Below, piece by piece: positions 48,712 to 56,532 of a DNA stretch of 56,532 nucleotides. Under the pieces are notes generated by a model. It was not told the origin of the DNA. It saw only the letters and a list, made by a program, of their open reading frames with translations, and did not search any database. The translations under genes were made by a program, and so were the position numbers. The stretch comes from Gracilibacillus massiliensis (GTDB lineage: Bacteria > Bacillota > Bacilli > Bacillales > Amphibacillaceae). The stretch spans positions 1 to 56,532 of the forward strand of contig NZ_CZRP01000007.1 in assembly GCF_001458115.1 (NCBI RefSeq). Reading direction: 5' to 3'. The first letter of the stretch is position 1, and each line of letters opens with the position of its first letter.

Positions 48712-48850
48712 TAGTATCTTTATTAGGTTCAGGAAGGGAAGAGGTTTGTTTTTTCTAGTGATAATTAATCAATTAACTTGCGGGGAGTGTCCTGCAAAAT
48801 ATACAATATGAAAGTAAGTATACTAATAAAAGAAATATGTGGAGGATATT

Positions 48851-49630
48851 ATGATTTTTGTATTAGACGTAGGAAATACTAATACGGTTTTAGGTGTTTT
48901 TCGCGACGGACAACTAACCTATCAATGGCGAATGCAAACCGATAAAAATAAAACAGAAGACGAATACGCAATGTTTATTAAGTCCCTGCTCGAACATGAA
49001 GGATTAACCTTTCAAGATATTAATGGGATCGTTATCTCATCCGTTGTGCCCCCCATACTATTTGCTCTTCAACGAATGGCAGATAAATACTTTCATTGTC
49101 GTGCGATGATAATTGGTGACGAAAAAGTGAATCCATACTTAAAAATGAAGTATCCTAACCCTAAGGAATTAGGGGCGGATCGTGTCGTTAATGCAGTAGG
49201 TGTGATTAAAGAATACGGTGCTCCAAGTATTATTATTGATTTTGGGACAGCAACTACGTATTGTTATATTAATGAAAATGAGGAATATGTCAGTGGTGTC
49301 ATCACGCCTGGTATTAATATATCTCTAGAGGCACTCTACCAAAATGCAGCGAAATTACCTAAAATTGAACTAAAGAAACCGAATCAAGTTTTAGGTCAGT
49401 CGACAGTAGAAGCGATGCAATCAGGGGTATATTTTGGCTATGTAGGACAAGTAGATGCTGTGGTCAATCGAATAAAACAAGAAACAGCCGGCTCACCGCA
49501 AGTAATTGCAACTGGAGGATTAGCAACTTTAATTGCTAAAGATTCGTCAGTGATTGATATTGTTGATCCTTATTTAACATTAAAAGGTTTATATGAAATC
49601 TATCTAAAGAATGAGCGAGATTTTGGTTAA
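48851..49630 (+). CDS. coaX: Type III pantothenate kinase
   Basis: A 259-residue Coa[13 protein letters not shown] (phosphate 1 loop, residues 6-17), [34 protein letters not shown] and ATGGLATLI. It catalyses the first step of CoA synthesis and needs a monovalent cation. ATG 48851 is preceded by GGAGGAT; the ATG at 48839 is upstream of the SD. Starts the run coaX-hslO-yacD. Confidence 0.95.
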   Translation: MIFVLDVGNTNTVLGVFRDGQLTYQWRMQTDKNKTEDEYAMFIKSLLEHEGLTFQDINGIVISSVVPPILFALQRMADKYFHCRAMIIGDEKVNPYLKMKYPNPKELGADRVVNAVGVIKEYGAPSIIIDFGTATTYCYINENEEYVSGVITPGINISLEALYQNAAKLPKIELKKPNQVLGQSTVEAMQSGVYFGYVGQVDAVVNRIKQETAGSPQVIATGGLATLIAKDSSVIDIVDPYLTLKGLYEIYLKNERDFG

Positions 49631-49648
49631 AAGAAAGGAAGTTTGAAT

Positions 49649-50521
49649 ATGAATGATTACTTATTGAAAGCAACCGCGTACGAAGGCGAAGTGAGAGCTT
49701 ACGCTATTCGCTCCACCGAAACAGTAGAGGAAGCAAGGAGAAGACAGGATACATGGGCAACAGCATCTGCTGCATTAGGTAGAACAATCACCATTACGAC
49801 CATGCTCGGTGCCATGCTTAAAGGCGAGAATAAATTAACTGTAAAAGTGGAGGGAAAAGGACCAATCGGAGCGATTATAACCGATGCTAATGCAAAGGGT
49901 GAAGTACGAGGTTATGTCACTAACCCTCACGTGGATTTTGAGTCAAACCAGCAAGGGAAATTAGATGTTAAAAGAGCAGTGGGCACAGAGGGGACCCTTA
50001 GTATTGTCAAAGACTTAGGGTTAAAAAACCATTTTACTGGACAGGTTCCTATTGTCTCTGGTGAGATAAGTGAGGATTTCACTTATTATTTAGCCAATTC
50101 AGAGCAAGTTCCTTCTGCAGTTGGAGCTGGTGTGTTAGTGAATCCAGATCATAGTATTTTAGCTGCTGGTGGATTTATAGTGCAAATGATGCCAGGTGCA
50201 TCGGAGAATACTATAAGTAAAATCGAAGAGAGCATTGCAAGTATGCCACCAATATCCTCGATGGTTCAAGACGGAAAAACTCCTGAAGAGATATTGAATA
50301 TCATTTTAGGAACGGACAGTTTAAAAATACTTGAGCAATTACCAGTAATTTTTTCATGTGGTTGTTCAAAAGAACGGTTAGAAACAGCGATCCAAAGTTT
50401 AGGAAATGAAGAAATCGACGCGATGATTCGTGAAGATCATGGCGCAACGGCATCTTGTCATTTTTGTAATGAAAAATATGCATTCAATATAGATGAATTA
50501 AGAGCATTAAAGACAAAGTAG
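49649..50521 (+). CDS. hslO: Redox-regulated chaperone Hsp33
   Basis: A 290-residue Hsp33. The C-terminal redox switch has the zinc cysteines [10 protein letters not shown] and [10 protein letters not shown] (CxC and CxxC). The N-terminal domain includes [20 protein letters not shown]. Oxidation releases zinc and activates the holdase. ATG 49649 is 7 nt from AAAGGAAG; TTG 49643 is too close. Confidence 0.95.
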   Translation: MNDYLLKATAYEGEVRAYAIRSTETVEEARRRQDTWATASAALGRTITITTMLGAMLKGENKLTVKVEGKGPIGAIITDANAKGEVRGYVTNPHVDFESNQQGKLDVKRAVGTEGTLSIVKDLGLKNHFTGQVPIVSGEISEDFTYYLANSEQVPSAVGAGVLVNPDHSILAAGGFIVQMMPGASENTISKIEESIASMPPISSMVQDGKTPEEILNIILGTDSLKILEQLPVIFSCGCSKERLETAIQSLGNEEIDAMIREDHGATASCHFCNEKYAFNIDELRALKTK

Positions 50522-50534
50522 GGGGAGTAATAGT

Positions 50535-51446
50535 TTGAGAATATCACGTCTAGTGTTATGGTCTATTATTTTACTATTACTCATTACAAATATCACTACA
50601 TTATTGCTTTTTTCTGGTGACAACAGTGGAGAAGAATATAGATTAGACGAAAATACTAAAATAGATCGTAATAAACCATTAGCAGAAATAGAAAATCAGG
50701 AGATTTTGTATCAAGATTGGATGGACCAATTGGTTAGTCTCTATGGCGAACAAGTTTTATCAGATATGATCGATCAAGAAGTCGTTTTTCAATTAGCAGA
50801 AAAAGAAGGAATAGAAATAAATCCGAAGATCATCCAACGTGAAATATCACGAATGATGGTCATGCAAGGTTTGCAATCAGCAGAAGAAAGAGAAAGTAAA
50901 ATAACAGAATGGACTGAGCAGATCGAATTCCGTTATTTTTTACAACAGTTGTTGACGAAAGATGTATCGGTATCAGAGTCCGAAATAGAAGAGTATTTTA
51001 ATACCTATCAAGGGCAATACCAATTCGATGATATGGTCCAATTATCTCATATACTCGTTTCCAATCAACAGGAAGCGGAACTTGTAATTGCAAAGTTAGA
51101 AGAAGGCGATTCTTTTTCACAAGTAGCGCAAGAGTATTCAACGGATGAAGAAACTGTCAACCAAGGTGGCTATCTAGGTTATTATTCTGAAACGAGTAGC
51201 TTTATTCCGGATCAATATTATGAAGAGGCAACTTCCATTGAGGAAGGTACGTATAGTGAGCCACTTTTGGTAGGTAGTGGCTACGCAATAATCTTTCACC
51301 ATCAACATCTTTCTGCTATCGAACTTAACTATGAGGAAGCATATCAGGAGGTGAAACAGGATATAGCTTTGGATAGAATGGACACCGAAGTCGATGCAGC
51401 ACTTTTACGGGAACAATTAGAAGTAGATTTAATATATGAAAATTAA
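50535..51446 (+). CDS. yacD: PrsA-like peptidyl-prolyl cis-trans isomerase (YacD)
   Basis: A 303-residue protein with an N-terminal membrane helix (RLVLWSIILLLLITNITTLLL) and no lipobox Cys, a SurA-N-like region (~60-150), and a parvulin rotamase domain (about 165-262: QLSHILVSNQQEAELVIAKL, EYSTDEETVNQGGYLGYYS). The domain faces the outside and should help fold exported proteins. TTG start after AGTAGGGGGAG. Position hslO-yacD-cysK is conserved. Confidence 0.88.
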   Translation: MRISRLVLWSIILLLLITNITTLLLFSGDNSGEEYRLDENTKIDRNKPLAEIENQEILYQDWMDQLVSLYGEQVLSDMIDQEVVFQLAEKEGIEINPKIIQREISRMMVMQGLQSAEERESKITEWTEQIEFRYFLQQLLTKDVSVSESEIEEYFNTYQGQYQFDDMVQLSHILVSNQQEAELVIAKLEEGDSFSQVAQEYSTDEETVNQGGYLGYYSETSSFIPDQYYEEATSIEEGTYSEPLLVGSGYAIIFHHQHLSAIELNYEEAYQEVKQDIALDRMDTEVDAALLREQLEVDLIYEN

Positions 51447-51476
51447 TAAATACAACCTGTTTTTACCAATTTATGG

Positions 51477-51506
51477 TTGACAAATGTACCATGTTTCATG
51501 TACATT
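51477..51506 (+). promoter_or_regulatory. cysK promoter with an internal palindrome
   Basis: TTGACA (51477-51482), 18-nt spacer, TACATT (51501-51506). The spacer plus -10 form AATGTACCATG-ttt-CATGTACATT, nearly perfect. It may be an operator; it does not obviously match the CymR box. Confidence 0.55.
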
Positions 51507-51551
51507 GTATATAAAACCAATTATATTACTTGGAATTGAGGAGGAACTTGA

Positions 51552-52478
51552 ATGAAAGTGGCTCAAAATATTGCAGAACTGATTGGAAACACCCCGATTG
51601 TGAAGCTAAACCGTACAGCAGATCCTGAAGGTGCAGAAATTTACCTAAAGCTTGAATTTATGAACCCAGGTAGCTCGGTGAAAGATCGTATTGCTTTAGC
51701 CATGGTGGAAGCGGCTGAGGATGAAGGTATCCTAAAAGACGGTGATACGATTATTGAACCGACTAGTGGTAATACTGGTATTGGTTTAGCGTTAGTTGCA
51801 GCAATTAAAGGATATAAAGCGATTCTAGTCATGCCAGATACAATGAGTATGGAAAGACGCAATTTATTAAGAGCATATGGTGCAGAATTAGTACTTACTC
51901 CAGGTGCAGATGGAATGAAAGGTGCTATTGCGAAAGCAACCGAATTACAGAAAGAAAACGGTTATTTCATGCCTCAACAATTTAATAATGTTGCAAATCC
52001 TGCCGTTCACGCACGTACAACAGGTAAAGAAATTGTAGAACAAATGGGTGACCAACTAGACGCTTTTGTTTCGGGCATTGGAACTGGTGGTACAATTACA
52101 GGTGCAGGGAAGGTACTGAAAAGCCATTATAGTAATATAAAAATTTATGCGGTAGAACCTACAGATTCTGCAATTTTATCTGGAGGCAAACCAGGTCCTC
52201 ACAAAATCCAAGGTATTGGTGCCGGATTTGTACCAGAAGTCTTAGATACAGATGTCTATGATGAAGTAATAACAGTATCGAATGACCAGGCTTACGAAAC
52301 AGCGAGAGAAGCTGCTCGTAAAGACGGTGTTTTAGGTGGTGTATCTTCAGGGGCTGCTATTTATGCGGCACAACAAGTAGCGCAAAAGCTTGGTAAAGGC
52401 AAGAAAGTCCTTGCGGTACTACCAAGTAATGGAGAACGTTACTTATCTACTCCACTTTATCAATTTGATGATGAATAA
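51552..52478 (+). CDS. cysK: Cysteine synthase A (O-acetylserine sulfhydrylase)
   Basis: A 308-residue PLP enzyme: Lys44 in [11 protein letters not shown] binds [14 protein letters not shown] binds substrate, [10 protein letters not shown] binds the phosphate. It makes cysteine from O-acetylserine and sulfide. In B. subtilis pabB-pabA-pabC follow; here they are absent and folP comes next. Confidence 0.96.
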   Translation: MKVAQNIAELIGNTPIVKLNRTADPEGAEIYLKLEFMNPGSSVKDRIALAMVEAAEDEGILKDGDTIIEPTSGNTGIGLALVAAIKGYKAILVMPDTMSMERRNLLRAYGAELVLTPGADGMKGAIAKATELQKENGYFMPQQFNNVANPAVHARTTGKEIVEQMGDQLDAFVSGIGTGGTITGAGKVLKSHYSNIKIYAVEPTDSAILSGGKPGPHKIQGIGAGFVPEVLDTDVYDEVITVSNDQAYETAREAARKDGVLGGVSSGAAIYAAQQVAQKLGKGKKVLAVLPSNGERYLSTPLYQFDDE

Positions 52479-52483
52479 AAATC

Positions 52484-52516
52484 AACGGCCATCTATAAAA
52501 AGGTGGTCGTTTTTTT
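52484..52516 (+). terminator. cysK terminator
   Basis: AACGGCCATC / GGTGGTCGTT with G-U pairs and a T7 run. Confidence 0.8.
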
Positions 52517-52527
52517 AGTATTAAATG

Positions 52528-52536
52528 TGCTATAAT
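52528..52536 (+). promoter_or_regulatory. Extended -10 promoter of the fol operon
   Basis: TGCTATAAT is an extended -10 element; no good -35 is seen. Confidence 0.5.
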
Positions 52537-52585
52537 GTTTTGTTATGAATAGCATTTAATTTTTGAGACCATAAGGACGGATGTT

Positions 52586-53422
52586 ATGCAAAAGTGGCTA
52601 CGCACAAAAATAAAGGATTATTACTATCCTGATAAAACATTAGTGATGGGGATTCTTAATGTTACACCGGATTCTTTTTCAGATGGTGGGAAGTATAACA
52701 ACATTAACAAAGCAATTCTTCAAGCAAAGAAAATGGAAGCAGATGGAGCGGATATTATCGATATTGGCGGGGAATCAACACGTCCAGGTCATACACCAGT
52801 ATCTGAGCAAGAAGAAATAGAACGTGTAATTCCAGTGATAGAAGCATTAGTAGGAGAAATCAATATACCGATATCTATCGACACATTTAAGACGAAAGTT
52901 GCGAGGTTATCTCTTGAGGCAGGGGCCGCCATTATAAATGATGTATGGGGAGCAAAAAGAGAACCCGATATTGCAAAAGTAGCGGCTGAATTTGATGCAC
53001 CCATCATCTTGATGCATAATCGAGAGAAACCTGTTTATCATTCTTTGACAGAGGACATTGTGTCGGATCTCCAAGAAAGTGTTCAAATCGCAATAGATGC
53101 TGGGGTAAAAAGTGAACAAATTATTATCGATCCAGGCATTGGGTTTGCGAAAACATATGAAGAAAATGTAGAGACTTTGCAAAAAATGGACAAGCTTAGA
53201 ACATTAGATTATCCGTTGCTGCTGGGCACTTCAAGAAAATCCATTATAGCAAAGACCTTGAATTTACCTGTAGATGAACGTGATGAAGGTACAGGGGCAA
53301 CTGTATGCTTTGGTATGACAAAAGGTTGTGAAATCGTACGAGTGCATAATGTGAAAATGCATGTGCGGATGGTGAAAATGATGGATAAGCTTTTAGGTAA
53401 GGGTTGTGAAGATAATGGATAA
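52586..53422 (+). CDS. folP: Dihydropteroate synthase
   Basis: A 278-residue TIM-barrel enzyme joining pABA to the pterin. It has MGILNVTPDSFSDGG, DIGGESTRPGH, SIDTFK and LLGTSRKS. This is the target of sulfonamides. First gene of folP-folB-folK-yazB; overlaps folB by 8 nt. The usual upstream pab genes are missing, so pABA must come from genes elsewhere or uptake. Confidence 0.96.
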   Translation: MQKWLRTKIKDYYYPDKTLVMGILNVTPDSFSDGGKYNNINKAILQAKKMEADGADIIDIGGESTRPGHTPVSEQEEIERVIPVIEALVGEINIPISIDTFKTKVARLSLEAGAAIINDVWGAKREPDIAKVAAEFDAPIILMHNREKPVYHSLTEDIVSDLQESVQIAIDAGVKSEQIIIDPGIGFAKTYEENVETLQKMDKLRTLDYPLLLGTSRKSIIAKTLNLPVDERDEGTGATVCFGMTKGCEIVRVHNVKMHVRMVKMMDKLLGKGCEDNG

Positions 53423-53777
53423 GATTTATTTAAATCAGATGGCGTTTTACGGATTTCATGGTGTATTTCCGGAAGAAAAAAAACTTGGACAACGATTCCT
53501 GGTCGACTTAATATTAGAAGTTGATCTGAAAAAAGCGGGAGAAACAGATGACATTTACCAATCAATTGACTATGGACGTGTATACCAAGTAACAAAACAA
53601 GTGGTCGAGGGACCTTCCAAAAATTTAGTTGAGGCTGTTGCGGAAGCACTATCAATAGAATTGTTTTCTCATTTTGACTTATTAACAGCATGCACCGTTA
53701 AAGTGATTAAACCTGATCCACCTATTCCAGGTCATTATCAGTCCGTTGCGATTGAAATTTACAGGGAGAAATCATGA
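53415..53777 (+). CDS. folB: Dihydroneopterin aldolase
   Basis: A 120-residue FolB: MDKIYLNQMAFYGFHGVFPE with the substrate Glu, DYGRVY, and NLVEAVAEAL. It cleaves dihydroneopterin to give the pterin for FolK. ATG 53415 gives the family length; GTG 53406 is 2 nt from the likely SD. Overlaps folP and folK. Confidence 0.95.
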   Translation: MDKIYLNQMAFYGFHGVFPEEKKLGQRFLVDLILEVDLKKAGETDDIYQSIDYGRVYQVTKQVVEGPSKNLVEAVAEALSIELFSHFDLLTACTVKVIKPDPPIPGHYQSVAIEIYREKS

Positions 53778-54307
53778 TGAAATCAGTGTATATTGCATTA
53801 GGTTCCAATATTCAACCGCGCTTAAATTATTTAGAACAAGCAATGGAACAACTATCAGATCACCCAAATGTAAGGATCATAAAACAGTCTTCTATTTATG
53901 AGACGGATCCAGTAGGTCCAGTCGATCAGGAACAATTTTTAAATATGGTAATTGAAATAGAAACCGATTTGCAACCTCATCATTTATTAGATGTATGCCA
54001 AAAGATAGAATCACAACTAGGACGAAAGCGTGAAATTAAGTGGGGTCCTAGAACGATAGACCTTGACATTATAGTATATAATCAAGAGAATATAGAGACA
54101 GAACGATTAATTTTACCACACCCAAGATTACACGAAAGAGCATTTGTATTAATTCCATTATCAGAGCTTAATGATCGATTAAATATAGTGCATAAAGATC
54201 TTCCTGTTTCAGAATTATTAGCAAATCTACCTGTACAAGATAAAGAAGGAGTAGTCATATGGGAACAAACAAATGGGGTAAACGCATCAAAGCCTTTCGA
54301 AAATTAA
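53777..54307 (+). CDS. folK: 6-hydroxymethyl-7,8-dihydropterin pyrophosphokinase
   Basis: A 176-residue HPPK: YIALGSNIQPRL, SSIYETDPVG, and WGPRTIDLDIIVY (metal-binding DLD). Two ATGs (53774, 53777); the second is 7 nt from AGGGAGA. Its end overlaps yazB by ~49 nt. Confidence 0.95.
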   Translation: MKSVYIALGSNIQPRLNYLEQAMEQLSDHPNVRIIKQSSIYETDPVGPVDQEQFLNMVIEIETDLQPHHLLDVCQKIESQLGRKREIKWGPRTIDLDIIVYNQENIETERLILPHPRLHERAFVLIPLSELNDRLNIVHKDLPVSELLANLPVQDKEGVVIWEQTNGVNASKPFEN

Positions 54308-54501
54308 AGGGGTATACACAGATTCAATTCGCAGATGAATTAGGTGTATCTGTTTCGCACTTAGGAGATATCGAAAGAGGAAAACGAGCACCAACACAAG
54401 CAAATCTTAAAGAAATAGCAGATCGTTTGCACATATCGATAGAAGAATTACAACCTAATATAGACAATGAACATGACGGGAAGAGTAATTCGCAATATTA
54501 G
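54259..54501 (+). CDS. yazB: XRE-type helix-turn-helix protein YazB
   Basis: An 80-residue Cro/CI-type HTH: KRIKAFRKLKGYTQIQFADE, LGVSVSHLGDIERGKRAPTQ, LKEIADRLHIS. Small DNA-binding regulator of unknown target, conserved after folK. In B. subtilis dusB (yacF) follows; it is absent here. Confidence 0.9.
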   Translation: MGTNKWGKRIKAFRKLKGYTQIQFADELGVSVSHLGDIERGKRAPTQANLKEIADRLHISIEELQPNIDNEHDGKSNSQY

Positions 54502-54533
54502 TAAAAAGCAAGCGTTTCTTAAAAGTGTAAACA

Positions 54534-54562
54534 TTGACATGAAAGGATTCCTTTTCTATACT
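54534..54562 (+). promoter_or_regulatory. Sigma A promoter upstream of lysS
   Basis: TTGACA (54534-54539), 17-nt spacer, TATACT (54557-54562). Start point predicted near 54569, directly ahead of a terminator-like hairpin. Confidence 0.85.
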
Positions 54563-54577
54563 ATTCATGAATGTGAT

Positions 54578-54606
54578 ACTGTCAGTACGATGCTGGCAGT
54601 TTTTTG
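54578..54606 (+). terminator. Terminator-like hairpin in the lysS leader
   Basis: ACTGTCAG / CTGGCAGT (one G-U) with a 7-nt loop and T6. It lies only ~10 nt after the predicted transcript start and 45 nt before lysS. Confidence 0.7.
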
Positions 54607-54632
54607 ATATATAACAAAAAAGGTAAAATTAA

Positions 54633-56132
<1,500 letters not shown>

Positions 56133-56138
56133 GTTTGT

Positions 56139-56174
56139 AAACACCTTTACTAGTGATGTAGTAAGGGTGTTTTC
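56139..56174 (+). terminator. lysS terminator
   Basis: AAACACCTTTACT / AGTAAGGGTGTTT, 8-nt loop, short T tail. Confidence 0.85.
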
Positions 56175-56237
56175 TACTATATATAGAAAGTTTATTAGAA
56201 AAGAAAAAGAATATTTATAAAAAAGTGCTTATACTTA

Positions 56238-56267
56238 TTGACACTGGTTTTTAATATGTGTTATATT
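56238..56267 (+). promoter_or_regulatory. rRNA operon promoter P1
   Basis: TTGACA (56238-56243) and TATATT (56262-56267), 18-nt spacer (or TTATAT with 17). Confidence 0.8.
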
Positions 56268-56351
56268 ATTAAACGTCGCTGAAAACGACACACCAAAAAA
56301 TATCATCTTAAAAACATCAAAATAAATGAAAAACTTCTTAAAGAAAAGTTG

Positions 56352-56380
56352 TTGACATCAACCGATGAGGATGATATGAT
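56352..56380 (+). promoter_or_regulatory. rRNA operon promoter P2
   Basis: TTGACA (56352-56357), 17-nt spacer, TATGAT (56375-56380). Tandem P1-P2 is typical of Bacillus rrn operons. Downstream GATCTTTGAAAACTGAAC is the usual leader/boxA region. Confidence 0.88.
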
Positions 56381-56490
56381 ATAAAAGCTGTCGCAAAAGA
56401 CAGCAACATTGATCTTTGAAAACTGAACAAAACAACCAGTATGATAAAAACATGAAACAAGCCAGTTTGATAAACTGTGCGCAAGACAAC

Positions 56491-56532
56491 TTTATTGAGA
56501 GTTTGATCTTGGCTCAGGACGAACGCTGGCGG
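56491..56532 (+). rRNA. 16S ribosomal RNA, 5' start (partial)
   Basis: TTTATTGAGAGTTTGATC followed by TGGCTCAGGACGAACGCTGG is the universal 16S 5' end. The gene continues beyond the window; the exact mature start is approximate. Confidence 0.96.

Overview
The window is a chromosomal segment of a low-GC, spore-forming Bacillaceae bacterium (Firmicutes). It runs from the 3' end of one rRNA operon (23S tail and 5S) to the promoters and first bases of the next (16S start). Gene content and order closely follow the origin-proximal csfB-to-lysS region of Bacillus subtilis. Acidic tails on FtsH, RplY and the PtsG linker are compatible with a halotolerant relative (Gracilibacillus/Virgibacillus/Oceanobacillus type), but the genus is not proven from this sequence.

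Layout. 1-1.6 kb: rRNA end, a SAM methyltransferase, a candidate ParB site (parS), and csfB behind a forespore-type promoter. 1.7-9.1 kb: housekeeping run yaaO, tmk, darA, yaaR, holB, ricT, yabA, trmN6, yazA, rsmI. 9.3-10.2 kb: an orphan ORF and abrB (minus strand, with tandem Spo0A boxes). 10.7-16.5 kb: metG, tatD, yabE, rnmV, rsmA. 16.6-24.9 kb: veg, sspF, ispE, purR, spoVG, glmU, prs, ctc, pth, fin. 25-29.2 kb: mfd, spoVT. 29.8-32.9 kb: a glcT-ptsG glucose PTS pair inserted into the conserved order. 33.5-38.6 kb: yabM, yabN, rqcP, yabP, yabQ, divIC, yabR. 39.3 kb: tRNA-Met on the minus strand. 39.7-48 kb: spoIIE, yabS, yabT, tilS, hprT, ftsH. 48.9-56.1 kb: coaX, hslO, a PrsA-like foldase, cysK, folP, folB, folK, yazB, lysS.

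Functionally the region joins DNA replication and repair (tmk, holB, yabA, mfd, tatD), translation (metG, lysS, rsmA, rsmI, tilS, pth, ctc, rqcP), nucleotide and folate metabolism (prs, purR, hprT, fol genes), cell envelope (glmU, ispE, yabM, divIC, ftsH) and sporulation (csfB, fin, spoVG, spoVT, sspF, spoIIE, yabP, yabQ, abrB). Promoter-like sequences for sigma A, B, F/G and H sit at the positions expected from B. subtilis biology.

The least ordinary part is the intergenic repeats. Six MITE-like composite elements of about 425-534 bp (three of family A, three of family B) lie immediately downstream of intrinsic terminators. Each carries two long palindromic modules, and eight of the modules end in a hairpin with a fixed flank, a 7-8 bp stem whose sequence changes while (with one exception) staying complementary, and a 7-nt loop. 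A seventh element (about 6942-7177) has the same kind of ends as family A but carries instead four forward and four inverted copies of a 12-bp motif at an exact 21-bp period. None of these elements encodes a recognisable protein.
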